Assembly: GCA_033026295.1 (NCBI GenBank)
Contig: CM065179.1
Coordinates: forward strand, 24,359,275 to 24,423,274
Source of the DNA: Channa striata
Taxonomy: Eukaryota > Chordata > Actinopteri > Anabantiformes > Channidae
DNA: 64,000 nucleotides
Direction of reading: 5' to 3'
Made by a program: the position numbers and the translations under genes
Notes under the pieces: generated by a model
Database searches by the model: none
Seen by the model: only the letters and a program-made list of their open reading frames with translations
What the model was told of the DNA's origin: nothing
In this document: piece after piece, positions 35,401 to 47,634 of the stretch
Layout: each line of letters starts with the position of its first letter
Position numbering within the stretch: position 1 is the stretch's first letter

Positions 35401-38400
35401 TGTCACAGCAATTGTTGCCTTGATTTACCACTGGTTTTCATCCCCCAGCTAATGCTAATCTGTGTCTCTCCACATTTCTTTCCTCTATTCATGGGTACTT
35501 GTGAGACATCTTGCTGTATTTCTGCAGTGCCTCTGTGTAGATTATTATTATCCCATGATCCAATTTTCTGACCAACAATAAGGCACATTAAAAATGACAC
35601 TAAGCGGCAGAAAAAAGGGAATTTGCATCAAATTGGATATTCATACACATAACGGTGCTGTTGACAGTGCTGTCACCCTCTTCCTGCAGTGTTTCCTTAT
35701 AAACAGCCCACAGTTGTCATGTCTCTAAATGACAAAATGCTTCTAACGTTGAAGTGACAACTAGATGGCATATAACACAATCAATGCTGCAATGGAAATG
35801 AGATTATTGTTAAATAAAAGCTGCCCAATCGCAATAGGAAAAAAAACATTTGAAGGGATGTGCTTTAATCACTGTGTGCTGTGTTAAAACGCTGCAGTCG
35901 TACTATCAGTGCAATGCCGTGGTCACTGTCCGGGCTTGCTGAGGTATGCATTTCTATGTGTGTGTTCAGTGTCAACGAATCTCTGCCCAGTTCTCTTAAC
36001 TTTACAGGGGTCTTTTAAGGTTTGACTTAAGATTCTGATAAATATTGGGTTTGGCGTTTAGCTGTGAGTGTTTAGGTTAGGCTAAGAGGTGAAGGAATGC
36101 TTTAAGGCCAATCCTACACCTTTGCTATTACTGGGGTGGTGCTGAAGCCCGATCAACGTTTGCCAACCATCGCAGGACCACTGCAGAGCCACACCATAAT
36201 GTCACTGTGCAATGTCTCTTTACAAATGTTGGTCCTGTTTTATAAGCCTACACTGGCATCCAAACACGACTGCTCCAATGCTTTTGTCTAGCCCCTCGTG
36301 ATTGCCATGTTCAATATGAACTGAGGCCGTGTAAACAACATTTACATAGCAAACGTACAGTAGGACGATAATGAACTAGAGAGTTTAGTGATTTTCAAAT
36401 GTGTGTGTGTGTATCCATGTGCTATAGGGGCTTGTCTGGATCGAGCAAGTGTCTAGCTGTACTGCTGCAAGTGGCACCGCTGTTGTCTCCACGGTAACCA
36501 ATGTTTTAAAGGATGCATTGCTCTTGGAAGGAGACTCTGAGGTGGTTTGGCATTATGGGATGCTGGGCTGCACAAATCACAGAGCACGTGAGAGTTGGGG
36601 AATAAGGACAGCATTTGAACGTCTGCAAATGTTACTGTATGTCTTTTTTCCTTTTAACACGTACATAACAATTTCTTGTACAAACACACAAGTGACAGGT
36701 ATGGTTTATATTAGTAACTTTTACGCCAGCTCTCACTTTCACACACACCTCTCTTTTTGTAAATCGAGTTGCTTCCTTCGGTATCGGCAGCTGCCTGGGT
36801 GTTTTGTTATTTTATGTTCAGGTGCCTAATGTGATTTGTCTTATTGGTGCTGCAGAACAACAAAGCTCCTGTAAAAGATAAAAAAAAGACTTTCTCACAG
36901 GTGCCATTAATAACATTAAGGATGGCTGCAGTCTGCCGCTCACTGTGCATTAGGGCTTAGTGGCATGCCGAAAAATTAATGTCATTAGAAATACCTGTAT
37001 CTTCCCTGCTACGTCAAGTCAAAATGCAGACTGTGAAACAGGTTTAATGAAGGAATCCAGTGGTGCTTTAGTGTTACTCAAGTAGTTTCTGGAGAAATTG
37101 AAATTAAATTTAATTGAAAGCTCCAGCTATGCCAACTATAAACAGTGCTGTTTGAGAAAGAAGTACATAGTTAATTTGCAAGAAGCACTACATCTGCCAT
37201 GTACAAATACTGTCGTAAACGTAAAAGCACCACATTCAAAAGGTTACTAGGTGCTAAGTAAAACTATGGAAAGTTAATGTACTCTTTAGACTGTGAGAAT
37301 GGCTACTTCCTAATCAGTGAATATGACATTTTGAGATTGTAATTAGTGATGCATTTACGTTATTAATTATTATTAATACTAAAGCTGGTACAATAATGTT
37401 GCATCTTATTTTAACAACCCCATGCCCCATTTGAAACACCTTTTATTTTGATGAGCAGCTTGTGAATTTCACATCAAGGGTGAATAAGGTATGTTTGTAT
37501 TATAAAAAATTTTGAGTTCTATATTGATCATGCTCCAAAAAGTAACAAGTGATTATAGTTATGAAACCAATGGAGCGGCGTAAAAATGTGATATTTGCCT
37601 CAGAAATGTTCAGTATAAAGTTATAAAGTATATTTAGGTTTATATTACCTTTAAGGGCTCTACTGAGATAGTTTTGGGTCATTTACAATTCTAAAACAGC
37701 TCATATTTCCAAGAATGCACTTTTTTTCAGTGCCTGTACTTCAGTTATGTAAGAAAGTCTTCTAAGGACCCACTCTGTTCTTATGGGCCGCCTTATGCAA
37801 GCCGTCCATTGGTAAGTTGTAAGACAGTTTATGAATGTAATATGAGAGTGGGTGTGCTGACCCATAACATAGGTGTGTTTATGGACTGACCCAACCCATC
37901 TTTAATATTTTTGCTTAAATACCAAATAAAGGAGAATTAAACTCAATTTAAAGACAGAGAGAGAGCGAGAGAATGAGCACCCAAGATATTTTAGACAAAA
38001 TCTTAATCCTAAGTACTATTACAGCTTGCAGAACATAAAGCACTGTTATGAAGGTTTTACTCCTCTGATAAGATTCTTGCAGTTTTCCCTAAAGTATTCT
38101 CTGATTGCATTTTGCTGACTGTGATTCACCCTTTTTTTAGCTGGTGCAGTGGTTGTCATTGCGACCTTTACATCACATGCTGACCTCAATAGTACTTACA
38201 ACTTTCACGGCCATTATACACCTCAAATTTCACAAATAGACAAAATAGACCTGGATTTTGAGCAGAGATATTGGGACAAAAGAAGATTGCTTTAGTTTTG
38301 TGGCTGAATGAGAAAGGATGATGGGACACTGAATTCTAAGGCAACGAAAGAAAAGAGGACGAGGAGGAGATGAGGCAGTTTTTTCTGCTTTTGCCACAGC

Positions 38401-38550
38401 GAGGTCATTAAATCATTCAAACACACATTTTCAAAAGCTGTCACACAGCACAGTGAACAAAAAGGTCCTGATAAAAGATGAAAAAAAGTGGAAGATAGCC
38501 AGCAGTCCAAAAGCACATCAAAGACCAATGTATGTGGACTTGTACATTGT
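32425..38550. other. Long non-coding stretch; possible conserved element near 35.38-35.66 kb
   Basis: No gene, RNA gene or transposon recognised over six kilobases. Two parts stand out. One, at 35380-35660, is non-repetitive with evenly spread AT-rich sites. The other is a weak 'ggcgtttag..tttaggttaggct' patch at 36045-36085 resembling the telomere-like core of the TG-flanked repeat. A 126-codon plus-strand frame at 36449-36829 has no recognisable domain. Short GA and TG patches occur at 37956-37974 and 36400-36412. Confidence 0.45.
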
Positions 38551-38583
38551 GCACACACACACAGACACACACACACACACACA
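38551..38583. repeat. (CA)n microsatellite
   Basis: CA repeat with one AG interruption. Confidence 0.9.
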
Positions 38584-39889
38584 TACCTCTGTACCCCAAA
38601 TTCTCCATGACTGTACTAAAACAGGTGCACTGCAATATCATAAAAAGAAAATGAATTCAATGTCTTATATACTGTAGATGTCCACAGGGCATTGTCTGCT
38701 GCACCAAATGACAAATATTAATTTTCATCAAAAAATTCATCCTCCATGTCTCCTACTGTGTATCTGTCTCTCTCTGTTTCTCTTGGCCTTTCTTCAGCTG
38801 TGGGCCCCTGGGATAAAATGGGCTGCTATTTGAAGCCTAGGACCTAGTTTCAGTGCTACCATGGGCCCTGTCTTAGATGCACAATTTATAAAAGAAAAGA
38901 ATGAGACGGTGGCAAAATAAGGCAGAGAGAGGGAGCAGAGTTCTGGAACTGAATTTAAACTGTGAAACGTACAGTTTGATACAAATGTCTCCCTGGAACA
39001 GTGTACACCAAATGAAGTGAAGTAAATTGGGGTCAATCTAATCAGATGGCAAAGCGTCACTTAAAATCATAAGATGCGACAGATGTTAGACATGTGATAG
39101 TTTGTGACTTGTCCTGATTGACCTTTAAAGCGGGTTATTTTACAGACATTAAATATTTGTTAAATATTAGATAGAGCATTTCAAATGAAACTGAACTGTG
39201 AAATGCTAAATCATTTATTTGTACCTAGTGTTGTATCAACATTGTAACTTGTAATTTGCAATTGATTGTGTAAGTCTATGGTTATTACACTAATTTACAG
39301 TGTCTATTATTTTAATACACAGCTTATTATTGTTTTTCCCCATACAAGGCTACAGTCATTTTAGACAGTTTGACATAGTTTGCATTTTCAATAGGGTGTA
39401 TGTCAGCATGATTTACAGCTTTAATGGACAGGCTTTGCCAGATTTGCCAGAGGAGCACAGCCAGCAGAGCAGTGTGTTAAAGGAGAGCCATGCTTTTACA
39501 TTTACATTTTTGATTCATTGCATTGCACTGCCAGAGCATCCTGCCGGAGCAGTTAAAGTTGTTAATCAAACACATTGTCTATCCATCCATCTATTAGCTA
39601 TGCTGGTCACACAGGGAATGTAGCTGATCGGATATCTGCTTGAAACCACACTAAAGCGCATTAAAAAGTAGTTATGTGATCTAAAAGCTGCACCTGCTGC
39701 ACTTCAGTGGGCCTCACTTTATTTTACACCAGCCTTTATGGAGACTAACATAACGTTCAGTAAACTAAAATAATCAAAATGGCCAATACTGTAAGATTAG
39801 GTCCAGAAAATTATCTTCTTTTTTTCTCCTATTTGGTCTTCTTTAGCTACAGTATGGCCCATTTGAACATACTCAGAGATATGTGGCTA
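38584..39889. other. Non-coding stretch, nothing recognised
   Basis: No gene or repeat recognised. Frames are at most about 107 codons and without domains. Confidence 0.5.
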
Positions 39890-40178
39890 TTTGAGGCTCT
39901 TTCTTTAGAGGCTTCAGTTGTGCATGAGAATCCCAGGAGATCAGCATTTTCTGAGATTCTGGTCATTTTTGCACAAACTTTGTCATTTCAGTTAGTCACT
40001 TACATCACATTTCTTTCCTAGTAGATACTTGTGGCAGCAACAGCTGAACGTCTTGACACTTTCCTTGGGCCATGCATTATGTGCATACTTAACAATATAC
40101 TGTATGTAGGCTTTTTTGCACTGAGCTGCTGCCACGTAATGTGCCAGTGGGAGAGTGTACCTAATAATGTGGACACCA
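39890..40178 (-). mobile_element. Tc1-like transposon fragment, minus strand
   Basis: At the right end, 'gtgtacctaataatgtgg' is the complement of the terminal inverted repeat of a widespread fish Tc1-like family. Inward come 'ctgagctgctgccacgtaat', 'ttgggccatgcattatgtgc' and the start region of the transposase. On the minus strand 'ISENADLLGFSCTT' (near 39915-39960) matches the helix-turn-helix of that transposase. Everything beyond the first about 60 codons is missing and the reading frame near the start is broken. It is a different Tc1-like family from the copy at 14.0-14.7 kb. Confidence 0.75.
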
Positions 40179-41085
40179 AGGTTAATTTCATATGGAATTG
40201 TGTGAAATAACATAATTTTTCTTCAAATATTTTTGGATGACTACTATGCGTAGTCGAAAGCTTTGGTGTCTACAGCTTGCGTAGGGTGTGAAAGACTCTG
40301 TGTTAAAAACTAATTGGAAATTGCAGTACATCCTGAACAAGGTGCTTTTACGTCGCCACTAACATTTCTTAATGACAAATGTCTTCTGTGATTTATAAGG
40401 CAAACCACAACCGTTTTACTAACCCTAACATCTTTACTAGTGCCTAAACATAAACTAGCTTACCCCAGATGTTCTTCTGGTTAACCCTAACCTTTCTTTG
40501 AGTCTTTAGAGCAAAAACTTGAAAAAAAACTGACTACCATTCTGGCTTCAATGTGAGCACTATCTTTCATTTTGTTGTCTGATGCTGTAAGGGGTTTACT
40601 TTCAGCAGGTTATATGAGAGCGTAGGGACAAATCACCTGCAGAAACATTAAAAGGGGACTTGGTGAAATGTATAGATGTATTTAACCTAACTGCATGTAG
40701 CACTGTCTTGGCATGGATTAAAATGGTACTTCCATATAGTAGCTAAGAATTGCCATGATACTGTTATCTTTCTTTATCCCGTTACCTCGTGATAACAAGA
40801 TAATTTTCTCATGATGTTGAGATGTTAAGTTTCTCGAGATAAGAAGATAATGTTGCCAAATCCAAATGACTGTCTTGGGATTCTTAAATCACATCTGACA
40901 CCTTATCCTTCAGAATTTGTGTAATAAATTGTCCTCTTGCTATGGTTCAACAGTGAATATAGTTACAAATGTTGATCGTAAGGAAGTGCTCTGCCATTTG
41001 TTTTGTAATATAATTTAACTTGTGACTTAACCTTATCCTGATTTGGTTTTTCCTAACTCTAACACAGTGTGTTTATGTTTGTGTT
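40179..41085. other. Non-coding stretch with TAACC-rich and CTCG/GATAA patches
   Basis: 'actaaccctaacat' and 'gttaaccctaaccttt' at about 40419-40492 and 'cctcgtgataacaagataat' with 'ctcgagataagaagataatg' at about 40785-40855 resemble low-complexity families frequent in fish. Neither is long enough to call an element with confidence. Confidence 0.4.
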
Positions 41086-41150
41086 TATATATACATACAT
41101 ATATACATACATATATACATATATACATACATACATACATATATATATAT
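41086..41150. repeat. (AT)n / (ATAC)n microsatellite
   Basis: Mixed TA and ATAC units, 65 bp. Confidence 0.9.
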
Positions 41151-42225
41151 GCAAACTGCATAAATACACCGGTGAGCCTTTACAAATCACATTTTATTAA
41201 ACGGAAAAGATCAAGACGTCAAATGTGAACTACAAAAGACAAGACATGCATTTGGATTTTCCTAAAATATCTATTTGTCATGAGAAATGAAACTTTGGTT
41301 TATTGATATAACAAGATAATAATCCTGTTGTCACCAGATAAAATATGATAACAGCATCCATGGCCTTTCCTGGCTTCCATACTTACATGTGTAGTAGTAG
41401 AATTACTGTAGAGTAGAATTACCAAATAACCTGTCACCAAACGTGTTCAAATTGCTTTCGTAGGCAGGCTATACCTTTTCTGTATCAACACTAGAAATAG
41501 TAAGTTGCCGTGGTCTTGTAAATGGCAAGTATGACTTTAATAAATGAGGATAATTGTTTTTATTATTTTATTTCACATTTTTTATGTAGAATGGACCACA
41601 CTAGTGAAGGGCTATGAGTATAACCTTCTTAAGTTAAATAGGACGACATGTCTATTTAACATCTTCCGCTGCTGCCGCTGCTGACTGTAATTTTCTCTAC
41701 TGCTCATCTTACTGATCCAGAGAGTGTTGCATCAAGGACTTTGCTGCTTTAGTAACAGAATGACACAGATTATTTGAAGCAGGATATTGATTTGTGGGAT
41801 TATCAGACCAATCATTTCCCAGTACTACTACTGCTACTAATACTAATATTGTGATACGAACCAGCACAAAGGGGAAAAGAACACTTTGAACCAAAGATAA
41901 AATTACCTATTCGAATAATCAGAAAAAGCCTTAAGCAAACACTATCTAATATTATAAATCCATTTAGTGTATCGTAATTTTATTTTCTCATTGTTCTTCA
42001 GTCATCATTAAAATAAAAAAACTGAATTTGTCCTCAGTTCTGACCTAACAGTTGATTTACATGAATAAGATTGCCTGCTTGCTATAGTGCTGTAGTTGTG
42101 TCGCTGCAATGCACTGTGCTCTCTGAACTTATAGACAACAAGCTTATTTCCATCCTGCGGCATTAATAATTTGCAATGCGGAGGAGAGCATCGTTATTTT
42201 AAAAGAGAAGAAGCTGCCTTAAATG
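41151..42225. other. Non-coding stretch, nothing recognised
   Basis: A short ACT-rich patch lies at 41822-41846. Otherwise unremarkable, with no gene recognised. Confidence 0.5.
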
Positions 42226-42245
42226 ACACACACACACACACACAC
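42226..42245. repeat. (CA)n microsatellite
   Basis: Ten CA units. Confidence 0.9.
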
Positions 42246-44189
42246 GGAGCTGTGTGTACAGCCACATGCGCTCGTGACAGAGAGACGAGGCAAGAAGGAG
42301 GGAGATGGCTGCAAAGATGGATAGGTGTGAAAGAGAAAGAGAGAGGGGAGTGAGAGATGAGGATATGAGCTGCGGAGGAGCAGAGAGGCAAGGGACAAGA
42401 GAGGAAGCATAAATATGCATTGCCGTGGGCTATCTTTGTAGAGCAGCTTTGACGTTAGCTGCAAGCTAGAGCTAAGGCGCTTCTGTCATCCTTCCCTTTT
42501 CTTTTGCTCCCTTCCTCCTTTTCTCACCCATTGCTCTTCCTCTTCAACCTTCCCATGTTATACACACACAGGCAGCCATGTGTACAGCCACACACAAAAG
42601 ACAGCCACAATTGTCAGTCTCTGGCGCATCAAAACCAATATCAGCTCTCTCCACATTAATTACCAGCTCTCACCCTGGCCTGCCTCTGTAATAAGTCTCT
42701 CAGGGAGCAGAAGTGATGGGCTACGCTGTGTCCTCTCCCTCTCTCCACAGGGGCTGACAGCTATTTCCCCCTCAGTTGTGGTCTTTCAACTCCTAACACA
42801 CCCCACTCCCCTCCCATCCATCCACACCACTACCCTGTTGCCTTCATGCCGCATGGGGAGAGAGAATGAACCTGTGAAACCATCACCCCCGAATTGGCTT
42901 TGTGTCAAGGAGAATTAAGTCATGTTCCATAATGGGGCCCACACCACAGAAATAGTCCCCATGTGTGATGCGCTGGCACGATGTAGATGTAAAACAACTT
43001 GTTGAATATCAGCTCGAGCACATCAAATGTTCAGCAGGATATTAATATAATGAAACAGCTCACATGGGTCAGCGTGCAGCCTAGCTGAAACTTTGATCAG
43101 TCATCGTCCTGGCCACCTGCCCAACATCAGAACAACACACCATCACATACTGTAATGTGCAGTGGATGTACGTAACCCACGCTTGGTAACAAGTGGTTGG
43201 ACTCACTCCAGAGGTACGCAACAACCTGAAGTATTACACCTGACATCTAGCTAGTTCACTGCTAACCTTTAACATATGGAACCGCTGACAGGGGTCTCAC
43301 TAGCCCCAACAGTATAAGACATACCAGCGAAATAGACACTCCCTAACATTCTGATGCTGGCCAAAAATTGGCTGGATGTGTCCTGATCCGTAGATGTCGC
43401 TTTGTTATTAGACTGTTAGAAGGTTGAAGGCCACCTGCATCATTAAACTATAATTATTGCTAATAAAACCTCGCTGAATGGTGTGACAACTCTCAGGTTC
43501 AGCAAATAACCGTCTCCTAAAAATAACATCTGTATACAGCTAAACTGCACACACCATTAGTTTTTAAAGAGGATTGAAATCTTAACCACATTATTAATTT
43601 TCAAAGTATTTTACTCCTCCATAATATCCAATCTTGTAGCAAAATATTTAGTTCCGTTTTGAGCTGTAATGTGAGATTCTGCAGTACAGCATCCAGTTTG
43701 TGTGAATACAGTATTAATAAAGTATTTTATAATCGTGATTAGGCAGTGACAGGAGCTGGTTACAATCAGAGGAAGACTGAGGGCTAGTCTAATGCAAAAA
43801 AATAAAACATTGTGCACAAAATGTTTGTTTAAATATCCAAGATCATTCTCTAATCCTAATGTCAGTAGATTTCTTGCCTGAACCTAACCAGACACAGGAC
43901 TGAGGAACCGAACTCAGGTCTTTGGCATGACAGCCCAATCCTTTATACACCACCACCATCTCCAACTACCTCCTTGCAGCTCACTTTCCCTCATTAAAAG
44001 TACTATTTCACTGATTCAAAAAATAGATTGCAACCTGATGATGATGTTATTACGTGCGCTACAAAAACACTTGCAGTTTAGTTGTGTGTGAAGGTAATTC
44101 TTAGGTGTCAGGGTTGCACCACAGCAGATCATATGGTCCACATGCAAGCAGAGCATTATGAGGACTAGAAGTTGGTTGAAAAGTGTAAA
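42246..44189. other. Non-coding stretch; possible conserved element near 42.60-42.73 kb
   Basis: A GA-rich patch (42270-42410) is followed by less AT-rich sequence. Around 42600-42730, 'caatatcagctctctccac' and 'attaattaccagctctcacc' look like non-repetitive regulatory DNA with homeodomain-type TAATTA sites. Overlapping open frames through the GA/CT patch on both strands are compositional. Confidence 0.35.
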
Positions 44190-44310
44190 GAATAGTCGAC
44201 TGTAAACTGCTTCTGATGAATAAAAAGCAAATCTTCAGATGTTGCTGAATGGCCAAAGTTACAGATTTGTAAAATGCTTCTGAGGTGTAAAAGAGAGGTC
44301 TGAAGGCTAC

Positions 44311-44358
44311 CTCTGAAGTGCAAAAACAGGTAGCGGTACCTGTTTTTGCACTTCAGAG
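44311..44358. repeat. Perfect 22-bp fold-back palindrome, 4-nt loop
   Basis: 'ctctgaagtgcaaaaacagg' plus 'ta' (44311-44332) and its exact reverse complement (44337-44358) flank 'gcgg'. It lies inside the degenerate repeat field. Confidence 0.95.
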
Positions 44359-46141
44359 TGAGGTCAATAAACAGAAGTGCTTCTCTTCCTCCTCTGCTCA
44401 TCCTCATCCTCTTCCTGGTCTCCTCTCCTCATATAAATGAGCAGACATTATAGCGTAGGAACTGCAAACTGGTTGAGTTTGAGATTTAAAGCTCAGGAAT
44501 AAAAGCAGATCTTCAAGCTGTTTTTTTTCTTTAAAACAAAGTACATAATACATAAAGTAGAAAGAAACTGCAGTCTCTGAGCTGTTTCTAATGTTTAAAA
44601 ACACAACTACCTAAAGAGGAGGTCTGTCATAGATACAGTATACTCGAAATGCAGCTTCTGCCTAAGATATTAAAGCTGAGACATGGATGCGTCTTTTTAA
44701 AGGATGCTGGTCTTCATAGAAAACTCTGAGATTTTCTAAAAGTTTTCCACCCTTTTTACACTGTCCACAAATGTTTCAAGCCAGAACTTGACCTCACTTT
44801 AAAGTTCACCTGAGACTCACATGGAACCTAGCTACTTAGATCTGCATCTTTCAAAGTTACAGTTTTTTTCATAATAAATGTTATTGCTTTTAGGGCATGT
44901 GGATAATGAAGTTAGTATATTGTCGTCCATTGACCGGCTTCCTCTATAATTTCTGAATACAACTAACATGGTAGCAGATTTTTACTTTGCAGATTCAACA
45001 ACTGGAGTGTTTTTGCAGTTTGAGGATTTGGGACACAAATAATTTAGTCAAACTTCCTCCCAGTCTGCATTTAGATTATATTTGTGCCTGTATGATTCTC
45101 TTTAGCTGTTTCTTTGGTTGTCATCCAGTTACTGTGGACGTGTTCCTGCCAACATGGATTGTGTTTGTTTTTATCTACTTGTTCTAAAAGAAACAAGAAA
45201 TGGGTGAAAATGTTCCACAGATTCGCCCCAAGAGACCCTGAAAGGAGCAGTTTGTTGATAATAGTGATCAAAAGGGAAATCATGCGAGATTCTCAGACTG
45301 TTACATGTGCTACTATAAAAAACAGTTTGGAGGCTGTAACAGGGGTTAGCAAGGATGAATATGTGCTCTCTGTCGTATTTCTCTCAGCTTTTTAGAACCA
45401 AATGTGAGGTGCTAGGTGCATATTATGGTAACCAGAAGCCATTTTCATCCATGTATTCTGGTTCACACATGTGCTTCCTTGTATTATGTGAAATGTTCCT
45501 AAAAATTCTGTTTCTGTGACCATGAGTAAAAAGCTGGTAGATCATATCACTCTACTGCAGCTAAGGAGAGAAGAAAATGGTTAAAGTTGCCTTGAAATTG
45601 CTGTAATTTTGATATATTAGAATCAATGTAGCTCAGTGTGACCGCTGAAGTTTTATGTGAGTCTTAGATGAACTTGAAAAGTGCAATTTTAGGCAGATCA
45701 AAGACTGCAAACCATAGCCCTCATTTCTTACAGTGTAGTCGTATTACTGTAAAAAGATTCCTGGACACTGTGGAAAGCGGGAGAACCTTAAGCGACAAAG
45801 AGGCTCAGTTAGAGGCCTAAATAGTAGTCAAATCACGGCTAAGTCCAGCTTGAAATGCCACAAACTATTCCTTTAATATATAAAATGTGACACATAAAAC
45901 AAGAGGAAAAGTCCCAAAACTCTAAAATTATGCCTCCAAAGGTGTATGCTTTTTGTAGAAAGAAACAAGAAGCACAAAAAACTGAGGTCACCTAACTGCA
46001 TTCAAAGAAAAAATAAGTCTGCAAACTGCTTCTCCAGTTGAAGGACCAAATTGCAAACTGCAGGACTGTAATTTAGTCCAATGGTAGGAAATGAAGGTTG
46101 AAAGCAGTTGGGAGATTTGCAGAAGACGGGCACTTGAGATG

Positions 46142-46160
46142 AAAAAAAAATTTTTTTTTT
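46142..46160. repeat. Adjacent A9 and T10 homopolymers
   Basis: A run of A directly followed by a run of T, itself self-complementary. Confidence 0.85.
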
Positions 46161-46663
46161 AAAGTAACATCTTTATGATACTTATGTATATAAAATCTGA
46201 TCTGTAAGCTGCACAGCATACAGCAGCACAGTCTGAGGTGGGGAAATTATATCACAGGGCAGCTGTGCAGGCATTAAAGGCCAGGTCTCATGCTGTTGCT
46301 CAAGTAGAAGAACAACAAGCACCACACCAAAAAAGATATGAAAAAATTAATGTGGCTCACCTGATGTGAAAAGTTCAAGGTCTGTCAGCTACAAAAAGCT
46401 GAGGTCTGCAGACTATTTCTAGAACATGAGAACACTGATTATTGATGTACAAAGCTGGATCTGAAGAATAAAAAGAAAATGCAGTTTTTTAGAACAACAC
46501 ATGGAGTAGATCACCAGTATTTTACCAGCACTAAGAGCTTTGGGCCACAAGTCATTACACTGCTTCTACACAGAAATTCTTTCAAAGTTGTTGTCCAGGA
46601 GAAAAATGTATTTCGCCTTATGGACAGGATACACATTGCAAGATTTTGGGTGTTATTTTACTC

Positions 46664-46937
46664 ATGGTAAATGGTCTGCACTTATATAGCGCTTTTCTAC
46701 CTGTTGGTACTCAAAGCGCTTTACACTGCTTCATATCTACCCATTCACACTCTCAAGCACACACACATTCATACACCAATGGGGGAGCTGCTATGCAGCT
46801 AGCCAACACTCACCGGGAGCAACTATGCAGGGTTCAGTGTCTTGCTCAAGGACACTTCGACATGTGACCAGAGGAGCGAACCAACAACTGTGGGATTGGT
46901 GGACGACCGCGCTACCAACTGAGCCACAGTCGCCCCC
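46664..46937 (-). mobile_element. Full-length tRNA-derived SINE, minus strand
   Basis: The best preserved copy in the window. On its own (minus) strand it begins 'gggggcgactgtggctcag', with the A box 'tggctcagttgg' and the B box 'ggttcgctcc' about 35 bp further on. The body follows: 'acatgtcgaagtgtccttga', 'gacactgaaccctgcatag', 'cattggtgtatgaatgtg', 'gtgtaaagcgctttgagtac' and 'aaagcgctatataagtgcag', ending in 'accatttaccat'. Pol III would transcribe it from the head, and its tail probably recruits a partner LINE. The head resembles that of cichlid-type SINEs, though I am not certain of the family name. No clear target-site duplication. Confidence 0.9.
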
Positions 46938-47369
46938 ATAAGTCATCCCTCCATAAACACAGGCTGCTTGATTGTTTTTGATTTATATGGTCTGTGATCT
47001 CAAATGTACGGTGGCCCTGAGAGCTCAAACCACTGAAACTAAAGCATGCTGTGCCTGTGCGTCATTACATTACATTTGTGGTCATTTTGTATCAATTTAG
47101 AGACAATTATCATGCTTGTTTTGTTTACTTTAGCTCATGTTGGTGTGTTTTTGATGATCTGACCTCTACTGTATTGTCTCTTTAGGACTGTTTAGTTTCA
47201 ATTGTTTGTATTTTTTTGTTGTAATTTTGCAGTTTATTTGTTAGATGACATTTTTTGGTGGGATCATATATTCTACAGTAATTTTTTCCAATATCATTTT
47301 CAAGTGAGCTACAAAGCAACAAGAGCTCCAAAAAAGCTAAGTCAGAGAGAAGACACAGAAATTACAGTG

Positions 47370-47575
47370 CCATTTAGTTTGTAGGCCTGGATGAGTTTTG
47401 GAAGGGTGCTGCTGAGATGACCTCTCTGTAAGGCCAGTGTCAGAGCTTTGAACCTGATGTGCTACAGTATGCCACTGGAAGCTAGTGTAGAGATCTGAAT
47501 AATGGTGTAACATGCCTTTTTGCTGATCAAAAATGACATACTGCTGCATTTCTTGTGAGAATGTTTGTAATTTTG
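47370..47575 (-). pseudogene. LINE reverse transcriptase C-terminal fragment, minus strand
   Basis: On the minus strand, 'aagaaatgcagcagtatgtc' followed by 'ggcatgttacaccattattc', 'ctagcttccagtggca' and 'aggttcaaagctctgacac' corresponds to the LINE segment that normally encodes N-A-A-A-R-L, H-V-T-P-L, L-H-W-L-P and a following F-K-A-L-T-L. Only 'FKALTLAL' is still directly readable. The frame is lost. It is a different LINE lineage from the L2 copy at 29.3 kb, and about 200 bp survive. Confidence 0.5.
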
Positions 47576-47605
47576 TCTCTCATTTGACCATTTTAAACTA
47601 GCTTC

Positions 47606-47634
47606 GTGTGTGTGAGTGTGTGTGTGTGTGTGTA
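47606..47634. repeat. (TG)n microsatellite
   Basis: TG repeat with one AG interruption, just beyond the LINE fragment. Confidence 0.9.

Larger units (their letters stand above)
44190..46490 (+). repeat. Field of degenerate ~40-bp repeat-like units
   Basis: Variants of 'gtctgcaaactgcttctgaagtgtaaaaagc' recur: 'ctgtaaactgcttctgatga' (44203), 'tgtaaaatgcttctgaggtg' (44267), 'ggtctgaaggctacctctga' (44297), 'aactgcaaactggttgag' (44460), 'tctgagctgtttctaatg' (44575), 'gtctgcaaactgcttctc' (46018), 'aattgcaaactgcaggac' (46050), 'gtctgcagactatttcta' (46407), 'ggatctgaagaataaaaag' (46457). Two denser clusters flank a less repetitive middle (about 44.85-45.9 kb). It looks like an ancient minisatellite now strongly diverged. 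The period is approximate and alignment by eye is soft. Confidence 0.4.

Noticed and set aside
36449..36829. 126-codon plus-strand frame as a gene
   Set aside because: No domain, no plausible splice context and no composition bias. Such lengths occur by chance in a window of this size.
42194..42464. Several overlapping frames of 60-81 codons on both strands
   Set aside because: They are compositional, caused by the CA microsatellite and the GA-rich patch.
44311..44358. Possible microRNA precursor (22-bp arms)
   Set aside because: The arms are perfectly complementary and the loop is only 4 nt, unlike Dicer substrates with mismatches and larger loops. A fold-back mutation explains it better.
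46900..46937. tRNA gene
   Set aside because: The A and B boxes belong to a SINE head. The cloverleaf does not close and a SINE body follows.
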